A stretch of DNA of 64,000 nucleotides from Hybos culiciformis (GCA_964007475.1 CAXFZM010000356.1:89567-153566), one strand, 5' to 3'; numbered from the stretch's first letter, positions 21,628 to 33,505 are shown. Notes: generated from the sequence alone by a model not told the origin. Numbers and translations are program-made.

Positions 21628-23258
21628 CCCTCTAAACAAAACGATTCGTTTTCGATTCGAAATCGATGAATGTATTTCATACAACACATCATTTACGAAT
21701 CTTTAATGCGAATTGTTTATGAATCGCAAACGATTTACCAATCACATGATAATTAGAATCTTAAACGATGTATTGCTTATGTAGTGGTAGTTCATTTCTA
21801 GAACGTTTTAATGATTCGTTTATGAATCGTTTTTAATGAAACGTTTTGGAATCGCTTTTAACGAAACGTTTATGAATTGTTTTTAATGCATTGTTTATGA
21901 ATCGTTTTTAGTGAATCGTTTATGAATCATTTTTAACAAATCGTTTAAGAATTATTTTAATTAAACGTTTACGAATTGTTTTGAATTATTATTACTCTGT
22001 TTTTAAAAAAATAAAAAATAAATAAAAGAAATGTTAACGTTTATATATTATGTTTTTGTATTAAAAAAAATATCTTTTACATTGAAATCACTAGCTTGGA
22101 TATCACAATTTGATTTTGTATATAAAAAGAAATACTATACTAGGTATAACTATTCTAAACGCAGAAATTTAGGTCTAGGTATCTTCTATTTAAGTATCAC
22201 CAAAAATATTATTAATTCCTCTAAACACTTCATAATATTTTTTAGAGTTCATTATTATTTTTATTTAATAAAATGATTTTTTTTTTTTTGATATAAACAG
22301 TGGTCGAAGTGGCAGGGTAAAAGTGGTGGGATGGTTAAAAAAAATTTAAGAGCAGGTTGAGGCTCGTGGGGGTTTCATCGCTTTTTCCTTTTTTAGTAGA
22401 AAAATGACTCATCCAAACAACTTTATTTTAATTTTACCAGCTTCAACCCTTGCGTTGCGTCTTTGTTGTTCCTTAATCATTTAATGAACTGCAAATAGAA
22501 CATGTCCACTTTCTTTAACTGTTATATTTATATGTTTCTAAAAATGTTTTTCACACCATTGTTTTTCTGCCTGGTAATCTAGGAACTTTAAAGTATTGGG
22601 CTCCTGTAATGTCCTATCTTGGCTTAATGTGCTAAGTCCATTCATTCAAATGCTGTTCTCTATCCGCTTTTATATCTCCTGCTGTTCTTAAATTTTTATT
22701 TTTTTTATTTAAACAAAATTTGGAAGTTAACTAAAAATAGAGAATATTCAAAATTTGATCGGGCAAAAATTGAAATTTACGAAAACAGCGAAAATTGTAA
22801 AAAAAATAACTAAATGGCCAATTAGTAACCCAAATATCTTCTATTTACTATTTGAATTTTAAAAGTCTCATTTAAAATTATTTTTAATTTCTTTTTGATA
22901 AAAATTTTTAAAATTGATAAAAAATTATTTAAAATTTCAAAAAATATGTTCCGGGATGGTTTTTTCCATCCTAAGAAGTGGTGGGATGAGTTTAGAATTA
23001 TTTAGAAGTACCGGGATGGCATCCCACCCCATCCCGCCTCACTTCGAGCACTGGATATAAATGATATAAATTTTTTATGACATAAATTTTTTACTTTTTA
23101 TGATTTAACTGCGAATCTTAATTGAATCGTTTTGAAGCCGTTAAAACGTAGAGTTCATACTATATAATAATTATATGTGTGTATTAGTGCCACTTCATTC
23201 TCGTTTTTAAATCGTTTTCGAATCGTCTTAGGCGTACATCGTTCAAATGTTTAGAGGG
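21628..23258. mobile_element. TIR element CCCTCTAAACA, nested in Harbinger
   Basis: CCCTCTAAACA at 21628 is matched by TGTTTAGAGGG-type complement (ATGTTTAGAGGG) ending 23258. The left part contains a run of diverged units around GAATCGTTTTTAATGAAACG, echoed in complement near the right end. No TSD could be fixed, and it has no coding capacity. Confidence 0.55.
22298..23053. mobile_element. hAT MITE, 756 bp, TSD GATATAAA
   Basis: The ends CAGTGGTCGAAGTGG and (complement) CAGTGCTCGAAGTGA are flanked by GATATAAA at 22290-22297 and 23054-23061. The subterminal motif GTGGGATGG is repeated at both ends. Non-coding. Confidence 0.9.
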
Positions 23259-24175
23259 TTACTTCAAATATGTATCAAATTAATGTCAAAAAGAAAAAAA
23301 AATGAAGGCAGTGTTAGGTAGAGCTTCTCGTGTAATAAAAGTTAACTACAAAATTTTGATAAAAATAAATATTTTCAATATTTTCGATTCGGCATCGATT
23401 TATAAGAAATTTGTTTATAAGAAATTTGTTAGCTTTAATTTTATTGTTAAAAATGAGAAACTATATTTTAATTGGATATTTTAATTTTATCTTTATTTTC
23501 CGAAATATCTTTTTAAAGAAGTTTTTATCTTAAAAACTGACGCATTTTACAAAGAATGAATATTGGTATTAACGGTAATTGCATTTCAATAACGAAAATA
23601 AAGAGAGAGAGTATGCAATTATATTATGTGCATTTTGTTTGATACAAAATATGTGAGTTTAACAAAATTGAAAATGAAAATAAGTTAAGCAATATTCTAA
23701 ACGTATAAAAATATGTTAAATTAAGATATTTTGTAAGGCAAAGTGAAGTTTATTGGATTTTAGGTATATAAAATGTACAAAGAGATATTGGATACTTGGT
23801 GGTTTTGGATAAGTAGTATGAGTTTGGTAGGTGTGTTATGGTCCACGTATGTAGTCCAAACATACAGCAAGTTAAAAAAAAAAATAATAGTAATAATTTC
23901 GGGATAAATTTCCAAACTTAAAATAAAAAAAGAAGTGGACTTTAATTTAAGTAAAAATTGTTATATGATCTGTTCAAATCAAATAACTTAGTATAAGCCT
24001 TCAAATACCTTTAAAAAAAAATAAAAATTTTATGACTTGTGTGGTGAATTTTATTATTCAAATTAAAATTTTAAAATGTAAGTACCTATGTAGTAATAAA
24101 TTAAAATTTGAATTTAAATAAAACTGAAACTAAATTTTAATATTTTGTAGGGACATCAAAAAAGAAAATATTCAA

Positions 24176-25151
24176 ATGAATTTTAATCAAAAAGAAATAA
24201 TTTTGCAATTTATGTCCCAACACGAAAAGTTAGCAAAAAATACGTTACAAGATAGTAGCAACGGTAGGTTACTCAAAAACAAGTTATGGGATTCGCTTAC
24301 CACAAAATTAAATCTAAACTGACCTCCAATAAAAAAGAAAAATGAATGGAGTCGAGTTAAGTAACATCCAATTTTTAAAATGAATACACATTTTTTTATT
24401 TTAAAATTGTTTATTTAATATTCATATTTCATACAAAATTATCAATTATTTTAATTATGTAAATATACAATCTTTTAAAATGAATACTAAAACGAATTAT
24501 CTATTTTAGATTTGGACTCATATGAAGCAAATATCTAAGAAAAAACTTGTTTTCAACAAACAATCATTGATTAAAACTGGTGGAGGGCCGTTTAAGGAAA
24601 AAAATTTAACACCAATGTAAAATGAAATTAATAGTTTAACCGGAATTCGAACAGAGATAACAAAAGTTGCGGAAAAACGATACGGTGCATCCGTTACTGA
24701 AGCAATTCAACCAGATCTTGAAAAGGAAATTGATTTCCTTTTAAATGAAAAAAAACACGAAAATAAAAATAAAACTAAGAAAAATGAAGCAAAAATAAGT
24801 CAAACACGAAATACAAAAGATGAAGAAAAAATTAAATTACTTAAATCAGACATGCAACAAAATAAAAATTTTCAGGACGAACAAATACGTTTATTAAAAT
24901 TACAAACTGATCAACAAAAAACTTTTCATGATGCAATGCTCAATTATATGGAACGATTTCTGGAGCTAAAAACTGAAGAAACAAGACTAACAAACAACGT
25001 TAATAATAGAAAATTGGAGCTCTATGAAATAGATTTAACACTGCGAAAAGCAGAAAACGAAATTGCCTTAGCTAATTTTCATTACAAAAAAATGATAATA
25101 TACATAAATAAAACATATACCTATGATGATTCGGATTCATTAGGATCTTGA
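24176..25151 (+). pseudogene. Harbinger Myb/SANT-like accessory protein, disrupted
   Basis: After an acceptor (TTTTGTAG at 24150) the reading MNFNQKEIILQFMSQHEKLA opens a Myb/SANT-like (zeste-type) domain. Past an internal stop and an AT-rich intron-like gap it resumes after TTTTAG at about 24510 with IWTHMKQISKKKL, includes the family hallmark KTGGGP, and continues in one frame to 25151. The C-terminal 100 residues form a Lys/Glu/Gln-rich coiled-coil-like region. In PIF/Harbinger elements this protein accompanies the transposase and helps bring it to DNA. Internal stops around 24320-24360 and 24620 make it non-functional here. It is convergent with the transposase, with an 88-bp gap. Confidence 0.75.
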
Positions 25152-25239
25152 ATTTAATAAATGAGATTTTATTCGATCTCTTATTTTTTTAGCATAATTT
25201 TTTTCATTTTTGTGAGACACATCATCAACTAAATCATCA

Positions 25240-27180
25240 TCAATTAGCTCCTGAGCATCCATTTTCATTCAAAGGCACTCTAAAATAAATACATATGTTA
25301 TGTAGTGCCGCGCAAACGTTGGCGAATCGACAAACTTTTTCGGGTTGATATCTACATTTTCGCTCCAACAATAATATTCTCCATCTCCCTTTCAAAATTC
25401 CGATTGTTCGTTCAACAACGCTTCTAGCTTTGGAATGCACCATATTAAAATTGATATTTTCTGGATCTTTAGCACTTCTATAAGGAGTCATCAACCAGGG
25501 CTCTAGAGGATACCCTGCATCGCCAAGTAGCCAAAATCTTTTCTTATTAATGAATCTTTTGTTCAAATCTTCTCTCTCCGCACTATTGTTCCAAACAAAA
25601 GAATCATGCACTCTTCCACCATATACAGCAGATATTGCCATAATTTTGTTTTCGTGATTGCATACAATCATTGCATTTAAACTGTGGTGACCTTTTCTAT
25701 TAAAATATATTTCTTCGTTTACAGAAGGCCGAATGAGGGCCAGGTGCGTTCCATCAACAGCGCCAGAAAAAAGAATTAAGAAATTATGAAACAATTGGAA
25801 GTAGTGAATCCAGATTACTCGGGTTTTAGATTACTCGGATATTCGAGTAATAAAGACCTACACAACCCGAGTAACTCGGGTCTCGGGTAAAAATGAATAA
25901 ATTTTTTTTTTTAATTAAATGGTTTTATTTGGTTAGTTCTGAAATGAATTGAATTTAACACGTTGACGGACAGTAGAAACAAGTGAAATTCGAAAATTGA
26001 CACTATATGTTTTTGTAATTTTTAGAATATTAGAAGTATAGTTTTACTCTTTCTGCTTAAATACACTTAATTTTGATTAATTCAGCACAGCCGCAGTGTC
26101 TAAAAACGACCGTTTCGTATTGGACGGCTATTGCCGTCATGTCACATAGTGAACTTGACGGCTATAGACGCAACTGTCCGTCAACGTGTTAATAAAAAAA
26201 AAAAACTAAATATGAAACATGTAATTCAAACTTTCATATTTAATTTAATTAGTTAAAAAATAGTATTTAAGGAATACAATACCATTTAAAGTATTCCTTT
26301 TCAATGAGAACGGAGTTTTGTAATGAAATTAGATGCTACTGAAAACACTCTCACTGGAAGTTGAAGTTGGTGGGATTGTTAGTAATGATTGGTGTAAACT
26401 TATTAACTGAAAATCACTAAATGAATGAAAAAAATAATTGAAATCATGATATAAACATTTTTATTTCTTCGTCTACTCCGTTTTCGGATTTATAGTTTGA
26501 AGTGTATTTATTTCAAAATTGATACTTGATATCGGTTAGAATTTTTTCGAGAGTTCGAGTACTCGAAAATAAGATAAAAGATTCGAGTACTCGGGTACTC
26601 GATAATCGACATTGGATTCTCTAATTGGAAGATGTTAAAAAAAATTTATTTATATTTTAAATCAAAAATTAAGCCACTTTTTACTTACCAATTGTGTTTG
26701 GTAAATTGAATTTTTCTAAAAAAACTTTTTGCAACCATCTTCAATATTTGAATTTGTCCACTTAATCCAATCGGAACACAAAACATTCTGAAGTTCAATT
26801 GTAACTTCCGTTACAATTTTGGATAAAGTGGACAGGGCATAAAAAATCGTTTGCTGTTGTCCACTGGTACCCTCCACCTGCAAGCACCTCAAGGCAACAA
26901 CACAATTTTATAATTGTTGGCACTTTAGAACTTCGGACTCCTTCAGCCAAATCCATTTTGTTTAAAACATACTCGAAAGCCTGTTTCGATAATCGAAATC
27001 TCTGTATAAAACTGGAAACATTTATTTATTTAATTTTAATTTATAATTTAAAATTGTTGCAAAAATTAAGTTCCTATTATCGGGAACAGAGAAAGGGTCT
27101 GAAATGTCCCTCAGATGTCTTCGCATTATTCTCTCAACTTTTTTATTTTTTTTTTAATTTTCAATTTCGGACTCGTCCAT
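25240..27180 (-). pseudogene. PIF/Harbinger (HARBI1-like) DDE transposase, three exons, disabled
   Basis: Minus strand. Exon 1 (27180 to about 27076) contains RRHLRDISDPFSVPDNR. Exon 2 (27011-26689) has FRLSKQAFEYVLNKM and, in later frames, ALSTLSKIVTEVTIELQ, DWIKW and EKFNLPNTIG, ending at a GTAAGT donor. Exon 3 (25763-25240) is open and carries AVDGTHLALI (first Asp), LLGDAGYPLEPWLMTPY (second Asp) and VERTIGILKGRWR (Glu), the DDE nuclease of the superfamily. Damage: a stop early in exon 1, two frameshifts in exon 2, and an acceptor ending CTG instead of CAG. A hAT element (25802-26623) sits in the intron before exon 3. The product would cut and join transposon ends in the nucleus together with its Myb-like partner. 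Confidence 0.88.
25802..26623. mobile_element. hAT element, 822 bp, TSD ATTGGAAG, inside a transposase intron
   Basis: The ends TAGTGAATCC and (complement) TAGAGAATCC are flanked by ATTGGAAG at 25794-25801 and 26624-26631. The termini carry clusters of CGAGTACTCGG. The middle contains GACGGACAGT / CTGTCCGTCAACG in inverted orientation (about 25963 and 26175), perhaps a further nested fold-back. No transposase. Confidence 0.9.
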
Positions 27181-27672
27181 AATAAAAAAATTAATCCACT
27201 TAACCATTTGATTAAATTTTTTTTAATATTTTTAATTTTTTCTTTTTAAATTATCCAAATGTCTACATTCACCAAAAAAAAATTTAATTTCTATACCAAA
27301 AAACCGAAAACAACATCAAATTATATGTCGCTTAAAAAATGTTGTTCGAACTACATTTTTTTTTTTACAGGAAGCAAAACTTAAAATTAATGTCGCTCGA
27401 GCAACATTTTTTGAACAACATAGTTATAGAATCTGGCCTCTGGTAAGTGCTTTTTTTTATAAATGTCTATCCTTCATTCGAATTAATTTATAAAAAATTG
27501 ATTTAAAATTAATTAAATACATTTTTAAACTTTATTTTCATACACATCAAATATGATATAACATGAACTGTATTCAACAATTTTCATACAGATCATAATA
27601 TTTGCCCATATAAAATGTATGAAAACTTTGGGTGCCATGCCATATCTCCGAAACGGGGCCAATCCTTTTACA

Positions 27673-27854
27673 CAGGGCTGTGGAGTCGTCAAAAAATAGT
27701 TCCAACTCCGACTCTAACCGCTAAAATTTTTAATCCATGAATTTTGAAACATTTGCTAAAAAAAATTCTTGGAGTCTCCGATACAAACACCACAACTCCG
27801 ACTCCACAACTCCGACTCCACAACTCCTAATCCGACTCCAAAGACAGAGCCCTG
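27673..27854. mobile_element. hAT MITE, 182 bp, TSD CTTTTACA
   Basis: The ends CAGGGCTGTGGAGTCG and (complement) CAGGGCTCTGTCTTTGGAG are flanked by CTTTTACA at 27665-27672 and 27855-27862. The interior is a run of ACTCCGACTCC-type repeats. It lies in the right part of the piggyBac-like element. Confidence 0.9.
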
Positions 27855-28107
27855 CTTTTACATACTATCTTATATCGTCAAAAACAAAGTCTGTGAAAAA
27901 TTTCAGCCAAATCGGAGGTATGCGGTATTCTGAAGTACACCCTTTTTTCCTTGTATTTTCCTTATTTTTTCTTATTTTTCCTTATATTGAATGCATGGTA
28001 TATCATAAATGATATTCATGAAAAACTCGATTTTCCGGAATACGGAAAGAAAATTAGAAATTTTCCCTGAACAAACGTTGTTTAGGAAGCATGCATTGAA
28101 GGGTTAA

Positions 28108-30389
28108 GCCATGCTGTTTTTTTTCATTATTTATGTCGCTAATAATAAATATAGTTATAACCGAAATTGTGTTTACAGCATAAAATGTAGTAGAAATCAT
28201 CTAGCAAACAGTGTTGTCATGCAGCCATAATTCTAGCCATTTTGAAATAATTTAAAAGCCATTTTGCCACTGAACTTTTTGAGTTTAAAAAGTATTTTAG
28301 AATTTTTAAATGTTTTTATTTCTAAGTTGTCGCCGGTTTTAATTTTTTTTTTATTTTTCCTTAGCCGCCGATTTCCCCCAAAACAAGTAATTTTAAGTCG
28401 ACTGTCCGCAGCAGCCGAAGCAGTAAAATCGACTAGTCGCCGTCGAAAAAATCGATCGGTGTTATGTCTGATATGACTTGGCCATTTTAAATATTTATTT
28501 AGCCATGAAGTTTCACTTCTTCCGTGTGTCCCGCGACTCGTACATGTTTTTTATTAGATTACTATAAGATGATGATTTTTTTTAACTTGAAACTTTCAAA
28601 TATCTCGATAAATAAGCACTCTACGAAAAAGTTTCAAAATCAAATTCATAATCAAATTCATTAATAAGAAAATAAGATAAAATACAACATTTAAAAATCA
28701 TTCATTTTTTAATTCTTACAATTATTGCAAGAAAACCAATTCAATTGACAGAAATTCACGGCTCAACTTCCTCCTAAAGACCTCCAAATGAACCCCTTAC
28801 TTTATCTCTGGCAATAAGTTTTTAAGTTTTTGGTTCAATCAACCCCTCCCTTCTCCTAAGGTATAATTGAAAAAAATTCATTAGTTTATTCATAAATATT
28901 GTTACAAGATGTCATTTTCTTATATTCCTATTAAAGAATGAAAAATCCATTATTGTATAATCTATGTGAATGCTGATACATACTCAAATTCAAGATATCC
29001 AGGCTTCGACGAGAAAATAAGTCTATTAAAAAGATAATGGGGAGATTTATTTGCAACTATTTTAGTTAAAAGCAAATATTCCTTATTTATAAATTCCTTA
29101 TTTATAAAGAATCCTCAAACTTAGTCCCGAAGAATAAATGTGACACTTTAGTCAGATTTCTAGCAAATCTATTAAGACCATAGCAAAATCTTAACGAACA
29201 ATTAAAGCACACTTTTAGTCTCATGCAGCAGCACCACAATAAAGTTCATAATCGTACAAAAAGAATGGTTTAATAAGTGCATTTATATAAGCAATTTTTT
29301 TTTATCCATATTACCTTATTGCTAAAATTATTATTTTTGATTACAGATTCAAAATCTATGGCTAAAAATACGCATCTACATTTTTTGTATTTTTTTTGGA
29401 TTGGTGATAGATAACTCTTTGCTACTGAGAGTTAGATTACGGCACTAACCTTGCTTTTTTTTTTTTTTGATTTTGTTGATGTCCACTTAAAGTAAGTTTT
29501 TGTTGTTTTTCAATTTTGGAAATCTCATTTATAAGAGTCAAAATCTTACTGGTATAGTATAACTATTTGAAAGGCATTGGATATATGTGTGTACTTTTAT
29601 ATTTTCTTTGAATTTTCTGCTGTGATAAAGTGTATTAAATGTTCGTAAAAGATGGAAGAAACATATAGAAAAAAATGTTCAAAGAATTTGTTTTTATTTT
29701 GCTCAAACTTTATTTCTTCTATGACTTAACATTTATTTATCTTTATCAGATAAGCCTTATGTAGGTAAGTACCTTCTATGCAGAGCCCTTCAAAATAAAT
29801 AATATTGCAGTTTTTTTGCCTTATAGTTTATTATCATTTATTTCTAGATTTCTAGGCCATTCATTATTTTATATGTTTAATATTATGTAGTAAATTTTAT
29901 TTTGATTTCTTTAATTTATTATTATTGATTGATTTTTAGTTTTGTGCGCTAACCTATACTTTTCGAACAATTAATAGCAACATGTTTTAATTTTTTGTTT
30001 TTTTTTTTAAATTTTGTGATTGCAATGTGCTTATAGTTTTGACATAAGTTTAAAATTCCTGAAAATCTTAAATATAATAAAATTATAATTATTTTTATTA
30101 AATGTAATAATTATCAAATAAATTTAGTTCAATTTATTATTTTAAAATGATAATGAAAATAATTTTTTTTTTTGTGTAAGACATAATTTATTTTTTTTTT
30201 GTTTTTTGTCTTTAGAAACACCCCAGGTAGTAAAAATTAAATTATTAATTTCATTAAGGTTCAAAAAACAGAAAAATGACCTTGATTATCACAAAAATGT
30301 AACAGAATGGAATTTTTAGTCCATTATAAAAATAAACATTGTTAAAACAGTTTTCTTCGTTTAGTTCGATTAAGTTGGTGAATTCAATA
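28108..30389. other. AT-rich stretch; one dispersed GC-richer block, no gene
   Basis: About 28380-28460 (GTCCGCAGCAGCCGAAGCAG and CGACTAGTCGCCGTCG) matches the block at 7500-7570 upstream of the Crypton gene. The remainder is low-complexity sequence with no coding signal. Confidence 0.45.
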
Positions 30390-30834
30390 AAATGTAATTC
30401 ACATATATGGGCTGGTGCTCTTAAACCCATCTTGAGTACCTGGACAAAGATCAGAGAAGGGCTTTTAGATTGATCAACGATCACCAAACCACCAGCTCTT
30501 TAACCTCAATCAATCACCGTCGCAATGTAGGTTCACTTTCAATTTTCTATAAATACTTTGTCGGAACGGATACGTGTTTCCTGGAAGTAAAGGCCCTACT
30601 TCCTCCACTTCAAGTATTTTCATGCCAAACACGTACCGCTTCAACGTCACACCCATTTTTCGTCAAAATTCCTAGATGTGATAGAACGAGCTCTGGAGAT
30701 TCGTTTTCAATTCGCACCTCGAAAATGTGGAATGCTCTCCCATCAGCTGGCGAACGTTTGATTTACGAATTGCGCCGCTTTAAGAAAAGTGTAAACGATT
30801 ACCTATTGACTGTCCCACTTTTTAATCCCGTCTA
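30390..30834 (+). pseudogene. LINE reverse-transcriptase ORF, C-terminal remnant
   Basis: After a frame-disrupted lead (YLDKDQRRAFRLIND in one frame), the open stretch reads HRRNVGSLSIFYKYFVGTD, then PPLQVFSCQTRTASTSHPFF, then IRTSKMWNALPSAG and a final RRFKKSVNDYLL before the TAA at 30832. This is the conserved C-terminal tail of insect non-LTR retrotransposon ORF2 proteins, downstream of the RT domain. The RT, endonuclease and 5' parts are missing, so it is a dead, 5'-truncated copy. Confidence 0.8.
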
Positions 30835-31322
30835 AACTTCCTGTCCCCATTATCAAATCCATACTTCTTATAAAAGGTATCCCACCTACTAATTTGGTAA
30901 CTTTAAATAAAAAAAATGACACCATATTAATTCGATTATGAGGCGCAGGCCTTATATTTATGTTAGCAAATGTAGAACAAAAATACCGAAAGACTAAACT
31001 TTAAAGCTTTACCAAAAATTTAATAAAAAATCTACTCATTTAGTGAGAGTCAAGTTCTCTAAGTGTAAGACAAGAATCTCTAAGTCTCGCCTATCAATTT
31101 TATTTACAATTTCATTAAGCTATTTTAAAAAAAACAACACAAACACTTAACACTTAAAAAAGTTAGACATATTGAGAAATTAACACAAATTCCAGTCCGA
31201 GGTAGGAATCGAGGAGGATAGGGTAATACCACCATGACTCATATTTGTGATTCTTACAATCCCATTAAAATCGCTTATAAAATGTAACAGAGTTATTAAA
31301 ATGTATTAATAAATATTATATA
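30835..31322. other. Probable LINE 3' UTR, then AT-rich spacer
   Basis: The first ~80 bp after the stop may be the 3' UTR of the LINE, followed by TTTAAATAAAAAAAATG as a degenerate tail. Nothing further is recognised. Confidence 0.35.
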
Positions 31323-31702
31323 CACTGACAAAACACATAGCTGGAGCGACTAGAAATTAAATCTAACTAGTGGACGACGTGAGCAAAATTTGATATAGCA
31401 AGGAAAAATAGCGAATAGTTTTACTTTTTAATATGTCTGTTCATGTATGATTATAGCAATATTTGTCATAAAAATTTCAGAAATTCATATTGTGTAAAAA
31501 AATTATTTATTGTTATTCATTTTTCGATAGAAAAAATCATAAATTTCGAGTAGCAAATGTTGCTACAATTTGTTTGGTATGTATTTTTGGGGAGTTATTA
31601 CGTATTTAATAATAAATGCAAGATATTGAGCACAAACTATCAGAAAATATTGCAGTTTTTACTTTTCATAGCGGGTTCTTATGGTTAATTTTCCAACCAG
31701 TC
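31323..31702. repeat. Family A repeat, copy 4 (right half)
   Basis: It starts TA|CACTGACAAAACACATAGC and ends near CCAACCAGTC. It contains AATAATAAATGCAAGATATT and GAGCACAAACTATCAGAAAA, matching the right halves of copies 1 and 3. There is no left half, so this is a solo arm. Confidence 0.55.
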
Positions 31703-32229
31703 TTTTTTTTTCCCCAGAAGTGATAGCTGATTTAGAATATTTTTTCCTCATTTCTGTTAAAAAATAAACAAAATAATCTTCAGACTTCTAAATTTGAGAT
31801 GGAGAAAAATTACTATGGAATTTTGTTAAAAATAGAAAAAATGTATATTCTTTTGGGAACAGACTAAAATTCAAATATGAGGTATAGAAATTTGCAATAT
31901 ATAAAACTGTTGATATTGAATTCATTTTATTATTTTAATAATTCATATTATATAAACATTTAACATTTTTTTTCATCCGAACAGCAAATTGTTACGAAAA
32001 ATTAGTTTGACTAATTTATCATTTAGTAAAAATTTAAAAACGGTTTTATACTTGCTATTAAAAACTAAAGAAACAATTGAGTAGACAACCATCTATAATT
32101 GAATGTTTTATCATAAGAAACTGAGGACAATTCTACAGTGAGTTTTAAGTCTTCGAACGAATAGATCGTAGGTCGATTTTTAGTAGATTGGTTCAAATGG
32201 ATCAAGCTATTGTAACAGACATGAAACAT
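31703..32229. other. AT-rich spacer, no gene
   Basis: No coding or repeat structure was recognised. Confidence 0.5.
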
Positions 32230-32237
32230 ATTGTGGC

Positions 32238-32768
32238 TAGGGTTTGCAGCCCCGGGATCCCGGGATCCAGAAATCCCGGGATCCCGGTGTTTCTTTAAAT
32301 CCCGAAATCCCGTGACTAAAATAACTAATCCCTGAATTATATTTTGAAATTTTTTTCTCGTCAAAATTCTCTAAGAATTTAATCGCAGATTTTTTTTTGT
32401 GAAATACATACGTAGAATTTTTTTTTGGCAATTATTTTTTCCTCAACAAAATGTTCCAAGAATTTAATTCTCAGAAAATTTACATTTTTTTTATGGAATA
32501 CGTAGAATTTTTTTTTGTGCAATTAACTAGTACTAGACGCATTTTAGTTTTACGCATTTAATATTCAGTTTACAATTAAAATTTACGAGTGAACAAGTGT
32601 TTTGGTGAGCATAATAGAACAATAAGTAATTTCAACTATGATAATGTGTAAGTATTTTTCATAAATAGTCCAATTCTAATCCCGGTATCAATCCCGGGAT
32701 CCCCGGATTTAAATATTCTGATCCCGAAATCCCGGGATTGGAAATATAATACGGGATTGCAAACCCTA
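32238..32768. mobile_element. hAT MITE, 531 bp, TSD ATTGTGGC
   Basis: The ends TAGGGTTTGCA and (complement) TAGGGTTTGCA are flanked by ATTGTGGC at 32230-32237 and 32769-32776. The subterminal regions consist of CCCGGGATCCCGGGAT-type repeats, so the tips are GC-rich while the centre is AT-rich. The minus-strand open frames over the left tip are repeat by-products. Confidence 0.92.
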
Positions 32769-32776
32769 ATTGTGGC

Positions 32777-33247
32777 TATGAAATATTTTAGCCATTTCAG
32801 AATTATAATACAGGCAAATAGTCCAAAATAAACAAAAAAAATTGCGAAGTGGCTTTAACTTTGAAAATGTGTATATTTCAAGAAACCAAGGAGTCCCTAG
32901 CGAAAAAGGGTGTGCTGGAGTGGCTACGCTCGACCCTTTGTGGCACATGTAAATAATATTATTTTGTAATTTTTTTTATGTAAATTACTATCAATATAGA
33001 CAAATTTGGCATTTTTAGAAAATTTAGCAAATTTAGCATCCTAAATTTAGCATCCTACATTAACATTACTATAATTTTGTTTCTGTTAATAATATTAACA
33101 GAAACAAAATGATGATGATTGGTTCAGAGAAAAACCTGAAAAATTAGAATCTGCATAGCTCCAAAAAAAGGAAGTGAAATGAAGGTATGAATATAGACAA
33201 AAACGTTTAATAAATTGTTGAAATATAAAAATATATATTTTTTTAAG
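32777..33247. other. Spacer upstream of the zinc-finger exon
   Basis: AT-rich, with a short inverted pair TTCTGTTAATAATATTAACAGAA at about 33081-33104. It could be intronic sequence of the gene carrying the next exon. Confidence 0.35.
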
Positions 33248-33505
33248 ATCCATTATCATTTAAAAAGCAAGCAATTAATTCGGAGGTTTTGCGAAAATTA
33301 AATGCTAATTTATCAGAACAGCTTGAACATCCGGCTTTATCATTGAAAAGAAAGCGTAAAATTAGAATTTACAAAAAAAAATATAGGACAGTTGACGATG
33401 AAAGTGGTAAAATGTACCAATGTAGACATTGCACCTTGAGATTTAGACAAACAAAAAGAATTTCAAAACACGAACGGCTTCATCGTTTTAGAATTAAACT
33501 TCAAT
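33248..33505 (+). CDS. Internal exon encoding a C2H2 zinc finger
   Basis: A TTTTTTAAG acceptor precedes an open stretch of 85 codons that ends at a consensus GTAAGT donor (33506-33511). The peptide begins DPLSFKKQAINSEVLRKLNA, then has a Lys/Arg-rich segment (LKRKRKIRIYKKKYR) and a C2H2 finger, YQCRHCTLRFRQTKRISKHE followed by RLH (Cys-x2-Cys-x12-His-x3-His). A nuclear DNA-binding protein is likely. The exon is clean, unlike the neighbouring transposon remnants, so it may be part of a host zinc-finger gene. The gene's other exons are not convincingly identified in this window. Confidence 0.5.

Larger units (their letters stand above)
21446..27442. mobile_element. PIF/Harbinger transposon, about 6 kb with nested insertions
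   Basis: The inverted ends read CAGGGGCCAAATTCTATAAC and, complemented from the right, CAGAGGCCAGATTCTATAAC, both continuing TATGTTGTTCAA. Inside lie the two typical genes of the superfamily in convergent order: a Myb/SANT-like protein (plus strand, ending 25151) and a DDE transposase (minus strand, ending 25240). A 3-bp target duplication is not clear. Both genes are disabled. Confidence 0.85.
21178..28103. mobile_element. piggyBac-like element (TTAA target), heavily interrupted
   Basis: TTAA|CCCTTCAGTGCAT at 21174 and ATGCATTGAAGGG|TTAA ending at 28107 form a matched inverted repeat at TTAA sites, the piggyBac signature. Its own sequence is only about 0.27 kb on the left and 0.66 kb on the right. 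The rest is a PIF/Harbinger element with further insertions. No piggyBac transposase is seen. Confidence 0.65.

Noticed and set aside
32065..32431. Minus-strand frames with Gly/Ser/Arg/Asp/Pro-rich text
   Set aside because: Translation of the CCCGGGATCC repeats at the tip of a hAT MITE.
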